This document shows positions 10,101-23,100 of a DNA stretch of 64,000 nt, piece by piece. The position numbers and the translations under genes were made by a program. The first letter of the stretch is position 1. The number at the start of each line of letters is the position of its first letter. The notes beneath the pieces were generated by a model, which was not told the DNA's origin, made no database searches, and was given only the letters and a program-made list of their open reading frames with translations. Origin of the DNA: Lasiodiplodia sp. COLG20 (lineage: Eukaryota; Ascomycota; Dothideomycetes; Botryosphaeriales; Botryosphaeriaceae); the NCBI GenBank assembly GCA_009801085.1, contig VNWV01000009.1, positions 920,501-984,500 on the forward strand, written 5' to 3'.

Positions 10101-12247
10101 ATGTCGAGACCAGGAATGTACTCCTTCGGGCCCTCGAGATCAGCGAGGCGGTCGCGCAGCTCCTTGGTCGCCTCCTCTGCAGCGTCGCCAGGGATAATCT
10201 CGACCTTGCCGATAACCTTGCCGTCCTTGTCGAGGACCTCTCCCTTGTCGTTGATTGTCTTACCGGCGGCCTTCTTGACGTCGCCCTCGGTGAGCTCACC
10301 GATCTCATCGCCCTCCTCATTGAGGACCTTGCCCTTCTTGTTGACCTTAAGGCCTTCCAAGATTCTGATGTCGAGGGCAAGCGGACGAAGCCGCTCCTGA
10401 AGGTGCTCAGCAGCACCCTCAGCAAGCTCGACTGTACCGAGAACGTTTCCGTCTTCATCGACGACCTCACCCCTCTCATTGACTGAGAGGCCCTTAACCT
10501 TGTTGACATCGACGCCGTCGGCGACCTGGCCGAGGACGTTGCCCTCTGAATCGACGACTTCGCCCTCAGAGTTAATCGGACGACCCTCGAGGGCCTCCAC
10601 GCCAGGGAGGTCGGGAACCTCGCTTTCGATGTGAGACTTGGCACCTCCGACGGCTGAAGCAGCCCCGTCGGCCTTGCTAGCAGCGGCGGAAACGGCCTTA
10701 CCAGCCTCGCTAGCCTTGCTGCCAAGCTGCTCAACCTTGCTGGTGGCTTCATCAGCAGCGCCGGAGACACCCTCAGCGCCTTCAACGTCTTCGACAGCTT
10801 CAACTCCGTCAACTGCTTCGCCGACCTGGTCGTAGAGGCCGGCAGCATCAGGGTGGACCCTGGCGCGGCCAATGACGTTGCCGGCGTCGTCAAGGATCTC
10901 ACCCTTCTCGTTGACTTGACGACCCTTGAGCTGGGAAATATCGCCCTCGACAATCTGGCCGACAGTGTCGCCATCTTCGTTGAGGATCTCACCAACCTGG
11001 TTGACCGTCAAACCCTTGAGGATCGAAATGTCGGGTAGGTTGCCAGTAACGCCTTCAGCGGCCTCCTGGGCCTTGCGCTTCTGAGCGTCGATCTTCTCGG
11101 GCAGAAGTTCGCAGCGGCCGACCAGGTCGCCGTCATCATCGAGGATCTCGCCGTTGTCGCCGATGGCATAGCCTTCAAGGTCTTCGGCGTCACCTTCGAC
11201 GAGCCTGCCGATCTGGTTGCCTTCGCTGTCGACAATGCCACCGTCCGGCTGGACTTCCAAGCCCTTCAGGACAGAAAGATCGCCGACATCGGGGATTTCT
11301 TGGCCGGTGACGTCTTCAGCAGTGTCCTTGAGGTCGCCAACAGTGTCCTCAGCGGTGTCCTTGACTTGACCAGCGGTGTCCTCGGCGGTGTCCTTGGCAC
11401 CACCAACAAAACCTTCAGCCTCCTTGCCGAGACCTTCGGCGGTCTCCTGGGACTGCTGAACGGGACCGCCCTGTGCAGTTTCCTCCACGTCCTCAGCAGC
11501 GCCGCCAGCCGTGTCCTGGACATCGCCAACAGTGTCTTCGGCGGTATCCTTTACGGCGCCAGCAGCCTTGCTCGGATCCTGGGATGACTTGCTGGCAAGG
11601 CTAGAAGCACGGCCGGCAAGGTTCCTCGCGCCGCTGAGCACATTGCTGCCAGTCTTCTTAGGGGCCTGCTCGGCGCCCTCCTGCAGGTCGGCGGTGGATT
11701 CCTGCGCCGATTCCGCTGTGTCCTCGGCGGTGTCCTCAGCCTCCTCGCCGAGGTCGCCGGCCTTTTCCGTGGCATTATCGTCGTCACTGCGGGCAGTGTC
11801 ATCATCATCATCGTCGCCGAGGGGCTTAGGTGCCTGCTCTTTCAGATCGCCCGTAGCCTCGGAGACCTTTCCAGTCGGATCCTGTTCGCCGACCTCGCTT
11901 GTGGCGCCGCTCGCCTGCTGCGGTGCATCTTCCGCAGTCTTCTTTACACCTTCAACCTTCTCCGAAATGTCGCTCTCTGACGGCCTGGGTGGGAGGTCCG
12001 GGTTTTCCGTCTGAAGCTTCTGAGAAGTGGCCTCAGTTGCCTTTTCTGTCGCCTGCTCGCCGAGCTTGGGGGGTGCAGGCTTGCGGCCGAGCTTGGTGGG
12101 AGTGCGGGGGGCATCGACGCCCTTTCCGGCAGCGGGGGAAGGCATTCTGTTGGGGGAGTTTCGAGATCGGGTACTTGTGGGTGATACTCTAGTAGGTGTG
12201 GGAGGAAAGGAATAGTACTGATAATTCGGGGGGGACCTTGGGGGCAT
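7141..12247 (-). CDS. Giant acidic LEA-like / DUF3659 repeat protein
   Basis: Two exons (12247-7790 and 7731-7141, one 58-nt intron with a GTAAGT donor) encode about 1682 residues. The N-terminal third is Pro-rich, then a long run of KDTAEDT/AQESTADLQE-type segments resembling late-embryogenesis-abundant helices. The centre carries about 14 tandem copies of a 60-65 residue unit (about residues 325-1440). Each unit has two halves with a G-x(2-4)-VNxxGxVxDxxGNVxG pattern, characteristic of fungal DUF3659. A Glu-rich coiled segment follows. The C-terminal exon ends in a Leu/Gly-rich hydrophobic region (NPLWALLTEPLFQIIAAVG and on) and a Gly/Lys tail, which may bind membranes. The family is linked to Woronin-body/septal or desiccation roles by inference only. 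The repeats diverge enough to assemble uniquely. Confidence 0.85.
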
Positions 12248-13929
12248 AAAACTGCATGCGCAGGGGTATCGTGCGAGTGTGTGGGAGGATTGAAGAGAGA
12301 AGGGTACTCAGAAGCGGGCTTGGAATTGTTAAATGGGTGAGTCTCGAGCCACTCCAGTGCGGACGAATGTGTGATGACGTCGAGATGAGTAGCTCTTGAA
12401 GGGAGCTCATTACCTAGACGGGGAGCTCGCGCCTCAAGTCTGGCAGGCGCAGTGCTGCGGGAAACTTGTTTTCCTAGCGGCCAGTGGCTTCGTCACGTTA
12501 CGCAGAGAGATGCGAGGGGAACGCAGTCTCCAGCATTGCGTCAGAGTTCTGCGGCTTCAGTAAGGACGCCGGGCCCAATGGACTCAGACTACAAGACACC
12601 TGTGGCTGGAGAGGTTACATGGGGCAGATTGGCATCGACGATTGGCTTCTGAGCATGCAGCTACGACGGTCGATGCCGCGCGACATGGTGGCGATCGCGA
12701 CGGGCGGGCTTCTCGAAGCGAAATCTCAGGCCTTAGATGAGACGCAAGCGTCAGCCGGACTGTGGAACGGGGTCCGGAGTGATAGCCATCGTGGGCCTCA
12801 TTTGGCAGATCAGCATGCGAGTAGCCAGTGGGCAGCGGGGCGCGGGAAGGTCTTAACGGCGGAGCAGGGGGGCGGATGGGTAGGAGACGGCACCGGGCTG
12901 CTCGACTGGGCGGAGGTCTGGCCAAAAATCTTGGAAGGCGGTGCGGATGACATATTGTGGCGCGTCGTGCTGGAAGTGCATCCCGGCAGCTGCAGCAAAC
13001 AGGATGGCGGCGGACGTGACGCGCCAGTGGTCGCGCAGTGCGGGCGGGCGATCAACGCTGGTGCCTGTGCGAGCCGCTCACGCCGTGTAGACCCTGTGAA
13101 CACTTTTGGACGAGCTGCCTGTGCTTTTGCGAATTGGTGCAGCGCACGGCGGATTTGGGGGTCGAGATTGTCGTTGAAGGCGAGGAGGATTGGCGGTCCC
13201 GCAAACGTCCCCGGACCCCGGTTCTATGACGCCATCCGTACTGGGCACAGATTCGCGCCCGCCGAACTAGCTCATCACCATCATTTCCAACATCTAGCTA
13301 GCGCCCGCGATTTCGCCAACGTCCTCCGTCGCAAGTGCGACCCGCCCGCATGCATCTCGCCGCCGCAGCTGCACAACAAAAAATAAAAAAAAAAAAAACT
13401 CTCCGTCAGTGCCAGCCCTGCCGATTCGCCGCCGGTGCTACATGACCCTCTCATCCATTTTTCAAGGGCATTGAGGCGATTAGGTCACTGCTGCCGTGTC
13501 TCAGCTGTCCGCCCCATACGACATGTATCATTCGACGAGCTACCTGCAGTCTGGCAATCCGGCACATCCACCGCATCGGAATGTCTGAGCCTAACCAGTG
13601 GCCACCTCACCGGGACATGAGAGAGGGAAACATCCGAATCATCCCGTCAATAAAGCCCTCGAGACCCCGCCATGCACAGATCCGGGCTTTGGTATTGTAG
13701 GTCATGTTTGGCCTGCATTGAGCGCTCCATTAGAGACAGGTATAGCAGTGAAATGCAGCGTTATGACAGCGGCGGATCCCAGCCACCTCACGTGCAGCAT
13801 TACGATTAAAAAGTGGAAACATTACCCTACCTTTCCCCACGCTCACGCAGCCGGATATCTAAGAACAAGAAAAAAATCGCCAGAGTCCGGACGACGCCGA
13901 GTATTAGATCATAGCCGCCCATCGCCCGG
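12248..13929. other. Intergenic region upstream of the LEA/DUF3659 gene
   Basis: This 1.7 kb contains the promoter side of the LEA/DUF3659 gene and the 3' flank of the IQ-motif gene, both on the minus strand. A 300-codon plus-strand frame at 12484-13386 has no domain and an implausible composition for a protein. A short A-tract lies near 13380-13400. I see no supported gene. Confidence 0.45.
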
Positions 13930-16077
13930 CTATCTCGTTCCGTCGGGTGGAATACCGCTTTCCACGTCCCTGGAGCTCGCCTCGCCTCGGCTCTTCTTTA
14001 CCCTCTCGCTTTTGGGCGCACTGGCCGCGCCTCCAACCCCCAGTTTCCTCAGAATCCTCAACCGTAGGCTGTTACTCCTCTTCCGCTCCTCCTCCTTGGC
14101 CGATGCTTCCGCCAAAATCTGCCGCTCTCTCTCCGCGCTCTTGCTCTTGTCCTTCTCCTGCTCTTTTCGCTTGGCCAATTCCTCGGGATGAAGTACCCTC
14201 TCTTTCCCGTGACTTGCGTGTTCAGCGCCGTGCTTGAGTTTCCGGCGCGTCTTGACGTACGCCTCAAGCCCGACCAATATGGCGTAACTGCGGGATATGG
14301 ATACGCGGCTCATGTCGACCCCAGCATCCCGCAATGAGTGGACGAAGGCGCGGAAGTTGGAAGTGGGTGGCCGATAGTGACCGGAAAGAGGTGAAAGGCG
14401 ACGTAGCTGTCCATCCTTGATTTTGATGAGGCCGGCAGCTGAAATACGAGCGCCGTGGAGAAACGAGCTATGTTGAAATGCTCCAGACTGCTTGATGCCA
14501 ACGTAAAGGCGGAAGGAAGTGTCGGCAACCTGTGAATAATCGGGGTCAGCGATTGAACGTGAGGACGGCTGAAGTTCGACTGACAAAAATCCAGCTGTTG
14601 GGCTTAACGCTCCTACGTAGAAGATGGTTGAGGACTGCTGCCGCAGACACGTGCTTGATCTTCTTCATTCCCTTTGCTTGCTCCAGATCATGGTTCACAT
14701 AGTGCTCTGCTTCTGGGTCCACTGAGCCCGACGAGAGTACTGAGCTTGCACTCGATGAACTGCTGTTGGAGGATGCACTACTCCTGTTGTATGCCGGGGT
14801 GCCGTCGTCGTTGGGTACGATCCCATTGACACTGTCCTTGAACTGCGTTGATGTGGTGATTCGCTCACCATTCTTCGCCCAGCATAGCCTCCCCTCTTTA
14901 TCAATCTTTATCAAATAATTCTGCCTTTCTTCCCTATTCAAGTATCGCACCTGTTCCCTCTCCAATCGCTCTCTCGAGCATGTTGGAACCTCGAAGTGTT
15001 TTCCTTGTCCGTAATCCAGCCAGTAGAAGAAGTTCTCGTGTGTACCGGATCTCTTCCATTCGGTATGGTAAGCGCGGAGGTTGGAGCCGTATCGGTGTTT
15101 CTGGTCGACCATTTCAAGCCAGTACTGCAGATCTTCAGAGGCACATCAGCTCGTGCCAGCAAACCCTTCAGTACCGCCATCAGACCTACCCATCACCTTC
15201 GCTGTCCTTTCCCGTTCACGCTTTGCCTCGGCCTTTCGTGCACGCCGGCGCTCACGCTCTTCCGGGGACAGTTGCTCCTCGTCCGTGTCCGAGCCTCCAT
15301 GATCCGAATCGTCTCCACCGGCACGGCGTGCTACTTCGCCAATGCGACGCCAGTTCTCTTTCGCAGCATCCGACGCGGCGCGAGACCTTGCAGCGGGGCT
15401 GAGCTTGTCTCGATCGCTCGAGAGTCGTTCATTGCGGGAGATGGGTCGTGTTGCATTTCTCCATCGCGCTACACAAGTTCAGCATCAGAAGCGTGCGAAA
15501 AGACGTTGTAGTTTTGGATACTACTGACCCTCTTTAAAAGCCTGTGGAGCAACGCAGATCGCCGTTAGCTGATCGACGTTTGCTTCAAACGGTCGCACTG
15601 CAGAGGACGGAGCGCAAACGGCGAGATGGCTAGCGTAGAGGTGGAAGAGGAGGGCAGTGGTGCGATCTTCAGCGACAGTGTCTCACGTACCTCAACCCAG
15701 CGAGTCGACGCATCCAGTCCCATGCCGGCGAGCTCGCGGCGCTGCTTGTAACCTCTGTAGTTGCGCTGGATCAGAGCGGCGGCGGCGGCCTCCTCTTCGT
15801 CGCGTTGGCCCTGCGACTTTGCTGCCTGCATGGCCTCGCGCTTCGCATCCTGACGACGAGCAATGGCTTCCAGCTCGTCCTTGGAGGGGACTTGGAGCGC
15901 GGCGCCGCGAGCAGCGGCCGAGGAATGCGCTGCAGACGGCTGGCGCGCGGCGATGCGGTCATCGCCCCACGTTTGCTTGGCAGCTCCAGGGTCTGGGGCT
16001 GTCAGCCTTGCGTCGCCTGATGCCGCCCTCTCTTCGTCGTGGCTGGTAGGCCCTGAGGCGTCGCCCAGCGGCAGCAT
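13930..16077 (-). CDS. IQ calmodulin-binding-motif protein with a 13-nt microexon
   Basis: Five exons, 16077-15691, 15541-15529, 15468-15190, 15132-14585 and 14529-13930, encode 608 residues. The start is the first true ATG at 16077. An IQ motif, ALIQRNYRGYKQRREL, lies at residues 101-116 and predicts calmodulin or light-chain binding. Behind it are an acidic linker, a basic coiled segment (EERERRRARKAEAKRER) and a conserved core beginning DLQYWLEMVDQKHRYGSNLR with ENFFYWLDYG. A Ser-rich linker, a second conserved block and a Lys/Glu-rich tail end the protein. The 13-nt exon restores the WVEAFKEARWRNATRP junction. Without it the reading frame breaks. This architecture matches a fungal IQ-protein family of unknown function known to me only generally. 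Splice sites are good, but the microexon needs transcript proof. Confidence 0.82.
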
Positions 16078-16490
16078 GATCGGGTCGAGCGCGGACAATA
16101 AGAAAGTGGCAGAAGAGCCGTCACAACCAACGGCGTAGTGCCCAACAACAGATTCGACGACAAGCGATCACTGCCTGCCCCGGCTGACGCCCTGTCCAGG
16201 CACCGTGTTGGTCACGTGTGGCCCGGAAGTCGGCTTGCACGGCCCTGGCTCGCTGCATAACGGTGCGATTTGGCGGAGGGCAGGGCAATCAGCTTGCCTG
16301 AAACAGCGAAGGATTGCGTACTCGGCGGCGCCGCAATCGTGCACGACACCTGCTTAACCAGCACACAGGAGCTGCGCGCACCGGCAGTCGGCAGCCGCTT
16401 GACATATCAGGCAGTTCTGGGCAAGTATAGCGTGTTTGGATTTCGCTTGGCGGACGCGTTGGTCGCAACTGAGCGCTGCAGGAAATTTCC
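16078..16490. other. Intergenic region, IQ-gene promoter side
   Basis: This 410 nt lies between the 5' end of the IQ-motif gene and the 3' end of the esterase gene, both minus strand. No gene, repeat or RNA is recognised. Confidence 0.45.
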
Positions 16491-17595
16491 TTATGAAAGC
16501 GCCTTCTTGATCCGCAAAGCCGCCAGCTCCACACTGGCAACAGCCGTCGCGCTCCTCCTGACCGGCTCCAACATCGCAAAATCATGGACCTGACCATCCG
16601 CCTCGAAAATCGCCACCTCTACGCCAGCCTGCTGGAGCAGGTGCCCGAACTCCTTGCCCTCTCTGAGCAGCGGGTCAACGGCTGCAGTGATGATGAGTGT
16701 AGGTGGCTGAGCGGCGGCCTGCTCCTTGTCCATCAGAATAGGAGATGCCAGAATGCTCAGCCTATCGTCGTTCTTGGGTATGAACGCGTCCTTCATCCAT
16801 CGCAGGAGAGGCGCGCTGAGATACGGGCCGTCGTGGAACGTGTCGTATGTGTCGCTTTCTTTGAGTACGTTCGCGACAGGATAGAAAAGGCTAAACTCAT
16901 CATCAGGCATATCCTATGGACTCTAGCATCACACTTACACCTGATAGCTGACAGTTGCGGGCAGCTTTCGCTGACCGGCCAGCGTGGATGCAGCTATAGC
17001 CATGTGTCCTGTTCTAGCTGTGAGCTCGCGTGATCAACGTAAGGGTTATCTCGCTCTACGAACCCCCTGCGCTATCACCAGCGAAGGCAATCTTGTCGGT
17101 TTTCAGGCCATGCTTTGTGCCATTTTTGACATAGTATTCGACTACGGCGTAAGCCTCGTCGAACTGCTGCGGGTATTGAGCCTCGGGCGCTGGGGTGTAG
17201 TATGGAAAAGCAACAGCGCACCCGGCCTCGCGGACCAAGTCGCTCACCAGGCTATCGTGAGTACCTGGGCTGTTCTCGGTTAGCTGCTGCAGACGGGCGC
17301 AGCGCTGCTTGGAAACCTACCTGCCGAGGATCCATCCGCCGCCGTGGAAATAGAAAGCAAGCGGAACCGCAGTGTCAGCATTCGCAGGCTTGAAGAGAAC
17401 AGTTTTCACAGTCCCACCGGCTCCAACCGGCACATCGAGTTCCTCGCGAAGCACGTCTCGAGACGGCTCATGTTGCTGCAATCCTTCGAGTACTGCTCTC
17501 GCCTCGTCGTATTGGAGCTCTTGAAGCGGGGGCGCCCCCGCCTTGGCACCAGCATCGACGAACGCTTGATTGACTGGGTCAAGATATGGAGCCAT
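16491..17595 (-). CDS. Alpha/beta-hydrolase fold-3 esterase (hormone-sensitive-lipase family)
   Basis: Four exons, 17595-17321, 17269-17064, 17008-16939 and 16890-16491, encode 316 residues, normal for HSL-type esterases. The enzyme hydrolyses carboxyl esters. Exon 1 ends in the oxyanion-hole motif HGGGW (about 84-88). The nucleophile is Ser158 in GDSAGG, split across intron 2. The acid is Asp256 in VDPLLREG and the base His286 in GQVHDF. I chose the acceptors that restore family consensus: GSPGTHD after intron 1, GGHMAIA after intron 2 and YQVLFYPV after intron 3 (48 nt, GTAAGT donor). The ATG at 17595 (MAPYLDPVNQAF) is the first true start. There is no signal peptide, so the enzyme is probably cytosolic. 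Substrate is unknown; fungal relatives act on short acyl esters and xenobiotics. Confidence 0.87.
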
Positions 17596-20107
17596 GATGT
17601 TTCGAGTTAGATGCGATGCATTCGTTCCCAAAACAAAACTGTTGTCTCCGGAAAATGTCTGTCTTCAGAAGCAAGCTGCTCTGCTCCTGCTTTTGAATCT
17701 GCGCTGCCCACTTGCAACATGCTTACATCAATTGCTTAAAACTATCCTCGATCTCCATGTGGGTGTTGAATAATTGCTAGGATAAGCAGAAGATTGATGA
17801 CTGAAGTAACAACCCCGGGACGGCCCCAGGAAGCAACAACAGCGGGGCTTGAGAGTGTGGTGGTGATTGGACTGGGCCGTGGCGTGTTCGGTCGCGTTGG
17901 CCGGGTCTCGTTCCAGAGCGTGCGCCACGACACAAGCAACCGACCATTAGCGCCAAAAGCGATGCCCAAACTCGAAGAGCTGAGATTTTCATCCGCAAGG
18001 CTTTTCTCAAAACCCCCCTGTGAACATTCTTGTGCAGGCCAGGGTTGCAATTTCCACTAGTCGTTGGTTCAAGCGCTAGGCACACCACGAGCGGCTCAAT
18101 TGGGGGGGCGTTCAGCCGCCGATGCAATGACAGGAATATATTTTTGTTGCAGGGTCTATCAGAGCAGAGCACCGACTTGCTTGAAATGGTCCCTCGGGTG
18201 AGTCTGATGAGCTCCGCTGGTGCGGGTGAGACAATGCCGGAGTACGATTTCTCGTCGCAGCAGGAGACCGAGACGTCAGGTCGTCCAGCGCGCCTTTGAT
18301 TGGCTCTTCCCTTTCTCGACAAGATTTCTCCAATTCGGCGATCGGGCCCCCTGCCTCGCAGACGCCCACGCCGCTGCCAGCACAGTAAGGCCACGCACGT
18401 GTACATACATGTAAACGCATCGCCCCCAAAAGAGCCGTTTTGCAGCAGAGATAAAACCGCAACCACACTTTGTCAGGTGGGCATCTCCACGTTGAGTTCC
18501 TCCGTGTGCAAATGCTGGGTGAAACCGTCGCGTCTCATCCGCCACCAGAGCCGATTGGAGCCATTGACACGAAGCGCTGGTCCCAGGTCTTCAATCCAGC
18601 AGGGCGATGCGCCGTGTGCTGGCGGCACAAGGACTTACTACGTACATGCTGCGGTGCTCCTTGATAGAAGTTCAAGCGCGCAGTGGCCGCACCCACACTT
18701 GCATGCCTGGCTAGGGAGCTTCCGTCTCGGCGCGGGCGGGGGGTCATTAGATGCGATGGGGACCTGGTACCAGCGAAGGGGCACGGCCGAGATGACACAA
18801 GCGAAACGCGACTTCACGAGCGGGAGGCAGCCTTCTCGCAAAAATCCATCAGACAGCCCACTGCTGCCGCTCCAGTGGAATCCCGCTCGGCGCAGTCAGC
18901 GAGCAGCGGGCGAGCAGCGGTGGAGGTGGTGGGTGCAGGAGCTTATCCGGGATGGGTGGATGTGCTCTTCATCGGCGCTGAGGGTCGCGCTAGGCCGCAT
19001 GCGGCACGCTAACGGACGACGAAAGCTCTCACCAGTCGCCCTCTGCAGAGTCGGCAACGTTGAAAGCAAACTCTTCCAGCGCCCGGGATCAGGTCCGCAT
19101 CAGACGCCCACCCCAGCACGAGGGTCCGGTCCGGTCCCGGACTCGGCCTGGGCTGCTGGACCGCAGGGTTGCTCGAAGGTCAGATGAATACGTGGCAGGC
19201 CGGCACGGCTGACGCTCCTAGCCACGCCGCTGCTCTTCAGTACCGGGCGGTGCGTGCCCGGCGAGGCAAAAGGCACCGTCCTGGCAGCTGGCTGCGCGAG
19301 GAATGCGGTGGGCGAGCCTGCCCCGCGGACTGGGGGCAAGAAGACAAAGCCGGCTCCATCGATGCAGATGGGGCGACGCAGCGTAGATCTGGCGTCGTCG
19401 GCGCTACTGGGCGTCCTGCTGTCGCCGCGCCCTGCCTCTAGGGGGACGGCTGCCGTCTCATTGGTCGAGCCCATCCCTCCACATCCTCCTGACTGCCCAC
19501 GGCGGCGTGGCCCTCGGCAGCCAGCTTCAGCGTAGAGGGGCGTCCGCGCCTGGGGCGGCGCGGTCGGGCGGTGCTGGCCGCGGCGGAGGGGTGAGGTCGG
19601 CGTAAGGTTGCGGTGCGGCGGGAACCAGAGGTCAGAGCCCGGGGTCGATTTGATGGTGTTGACCCAAGCGAGGAAGCTTAGGCATGCCCTGAGAGCCTAG
19701 CGCGAGGCAGCGCGCAAGGCCCCGGCCGTCATACCTCTCAAGTGCATCCACTGCCGGCCGCCATCTCTCTCTTCGAACTCACCAACTCCGCCCTCTCCCA
19801 CATCCCCATATGCAAGCTTGACAGCCCATCTCTCCCTAACCCCAGCACAGCCTGTCTCGGCGCGGAATTCCTGCCACTGCCTCAGCTCTTGCCCGCGCCC
19901 ACCCACTGCACGCGCCTTCCGCTGCCGTATTTGCGTTTTGCGGCGGCAGACCGGTGTCCTTCTTCGTGGTGAGCCGCCTCCAGACCTATGCAGCCCTGAT
20001 ATCGCGCCATCGGCCATTATTCGCCCCAACGCCTCTCCACCGGCCCTCACGCAGTCGTGGACACAGCATTCCCGGTCGCCGCGCCGTGATCCTCGACGTG
20101 TCACTCG
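17596..20107. other. Long intergenic region before the Snt2-like gene
   Basis: No gene is supported in this 2.5 kb. A 295-codon plus-strand frame at 18300-19187 has no recognisable domain, and its composition resembles translated GC-rich noncoding DNA. The last 500 nt, rich in C and in CCCC/CGCC tracts, probably hold the promoter and 5' leader of the Snt2-like gene. Confidence 0.4.
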
Positions 20108-23100
20108 ATGGTCGTCGATGTGGGCGCGGTGAACTCCCCAAACCCAGGCGCGACAAGCGACGAGGCAGCGCGTCCTCCCGCGCAGCCCATGGACGCCATG
20201 CAGGACGTAACGCCCACCAGTAATGGCGTCGCCCAGAGCTCCGAGCCCGCGCAGCAGAGCACTCCGCAATCCGCCAATTCGCTGCACGCTGCGGAGCGAG
20301 ACGCGCAGCCGACTCCGCCAGAAGCTTCGCCGTCCGGCGCCTTGCCACCCGCGCAGTCGCAGCCCTCAGCCGCCTCCGCGCCAGCACCCGCGCAGACGGC
20401 AGTCAAGGACGAGACTCCAACCAATGCGGGCGGCTACGGTACTCGCTCGCGCAACCGGCCGAGTGCCGCGAGACCCAACTACGCGGAGGACATAGAGATG
20501 GATTTTGAAATGCCTGCTGCAAATGGCAGCAATGGAACCTCCTCCGAGCGCACCACTCGCAGCCCGGCCGCCGGAACGGATGCTGGTCAATCCCCTGCAC
20601 CGAACGCCAAGAAGTCGGCTTCGACGACGAATGGGACGCCTGCCGCAACCGCTGCAAGCAAGGACCCCTCAATCCCCGGGACTCTGACCTTTTCCGCGAA
20701 CCCAAACGCAAACGCCGGGACTGCTACTCAAGGCAAGAAAAGAAAGGCGGGTGGTGCGCATGCGGCCGCATCCGCTAATACCGCTTCCTCGGCCGCTCCC
20801 ACTTCCGCTGTGTCGAGGCGAAAAGAAACCGCGATCGCGTCCAACCTGATTCGCGAGACCAACATGATGACCTTCGAGAAATCCGGCTCAAGGTTAAAAC
20901 GTGGGAAGCTGGAAGCTGATGATGGCACTGCACTTGCAGTTGATGGTAAGCCCTTCCTTCTCCATCCCCTCTATCGAGTTCCTGTTTTCCGAGTAAAGTC
21001 CGTCCTTTTCGGTGGTGTAAATGTGGTTTCTTTTCAAGGTTTGGACTTGCTGATTTTGATTTTCTTTTTCCTCGGGTAGACCATGCCTACCTCGTTTGCG
21101 AGCCCCCTGGGGAGCCGTACTACCTATGCCGGATCATGGAATTTCTTCATGTGGACAGCGAGAATCCCGCGTCTCCTGTCGATTCTTTACGCGTGAACTG
21201 GTTCTATCGGCCCCGCGATGTGCTGCGCTATAACAACGACACCCGTCTGGTTTATGGGACAATGCATTCAGACATCTGCCCTCTTACGTCTCTCCGCGGC
21301 AAGTGCACTATTCGGCATCGTAGCGAAATCTCCGATCTCGATGAGTTCCGGAGGTCCAAGGATTCATTTTGGTACAACCAGGTCTTCGATCGATTCATCC
21401 ACAGATGGTACGAGGTTATCCCCGTATCACAGGTCATCAATGTTCCCGAGAAGGTCAAGAGGGCATTAGACGAGAGATGGAAGTTTGTTGTTGTAGAGAC
21501 GAGTCGTGTCAAAGAGTTGACTAGCGCGGTGAAGACTTGCAAACGCTGCTCACAATATTGCGCCAAGTAGGTTTCGGAAATCTAACGAGGAAACCGCGCC
21601 AGAGTTTGCTAACGAGTCCCAGCAACGATTCCGTTGAATGCGCCGTTTGCCACAATACTTACCACATGAACTGCGTTCGGCCACCACTTTTGAAGAAGCC
21701 ATCGAGGGGTTTTGCCTGGGCTTGTGGTCCTTGCGGCAGAGCGCAGGAACGGAAATTGGAAGCGCGGCGAACGCCGATCATTGGTGAAGCGGCAGCTTCG
21801 CAAGAGGAAGAGGAAATGGTCGACGAGGAAGAAGAAGATCCTGGCGCGCTGATCAATACAACCGCTCCGAGCCCCAATGGGTCTGACGCCCCGGTTGATG
21901 ACCATCCAGCAACCCAAGCCGAGATCGCGTTGGCAAAAATGTGGCCCATGCGGTATCTTGGAATCCATTGCCGCGTGGAGGACGCGCTGCAATACGATGA
22001 CCGCGCCATTTACCCCCGCGCAAGCTCCCGTCTTGGCCCCAGGCACCAAGCGAACGTCAATGTGTGGCATGGCAGACCAGTCGAACTCGTCAAGCCGGCA
22101 GAAATCAGAAAACGTTACAACAAGGGTCCAGCTCACAAGAAGGACCCCAAACTTTCGAAGGAGGACCTAGAAGCAGATAGGGCGGAGAAGGCAAAGAGAC
22201 CGAAGTGGGTCCAAGATGAGCCAGTGGGTTACGTCCGGCGCGGCGAAGATTTTCCGAACGACGACCCGAGGTGCACAGCCAAGACACTCTTCAAGATGCC
22301 CTCGGAGTCCGTGCGCGGCGAAGACGATGCGCCCGTTGACCGCGAGAAACTCATCGATGATTACATGTTGAAAGCCAGGACGGAAGCTGCCAAGATTGTC
22401 GGCGTCCAAGAATACAACACTAATTTTCTCACCAAAGCCATTGAGTTGTTCTACGCCAACAATTACAACTCAGATGCCGCCCTCGAACAGCTGAAAAAGA
22501 TCAACAGACGAAAGGACTTGAGGGAGCCTGAACCGAACAAGGAGGAGAAGAAGCGCTTCGAAGAAGGAGTGGCAAAATATGGTTCCGAGCTCCGTAACGT
22601 TCGCCTCCACGTCAGGACCATGTCCCACGCCGACGTCGTCCGCTACTATTACTTGTGGAAGAAGACTCCTAAAGGAAGAGAAATCTGGGGGAACTACGAT
22701 GGTCGCAAGGGCAAGAATCAGAAGGTCGCCGACTCCACGTCGAAACTTGTCGACGACGTTGCGGATGATGTGGATGACTCTGCCTTTGATGTCGAAAAAG
22801 CCGAGGCTCGCAAGAAAATTTTTGTGTGCAAGTTCTGCACCACGAAGATGTCACGACAGTGGCGTAGAGCTCCCGGAGTTGCGCCAGGGCAGACTGTCCC
22901 AGCCGATGGCCGCAGCAAAGATAAAGGATCACACCTAATCCCCGCCCTTTGCCAGCGATGCGCCCGCCTCTGGAGGAAATATGCTATCAAGTATGAGGAC
23001 GCCGAGGAGCTTATCAAGAAGATGTCTGCAGCAGGCGGAAAGAAATGGAGGAAGTTGATCGACCAGGAGCTCATGGACGAATTAAATGCCGCCCAGAATG

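Noticed and set aside
12484..13386. A 300-codon plus-strand frame upstream of the LEA/DUF3659 gene
   Set aside because: Its translation is rich in Arg, Gly and Ala with no domain, and it lies in the promoter side of a real gene; long frames are common by chance in GC-rich DNA.
18300..19187. A 295-codon plus-strand frame before the Snt2-like gene
   Set aside because: No domain, no reliable start and a composition like translated noncoding DNA.
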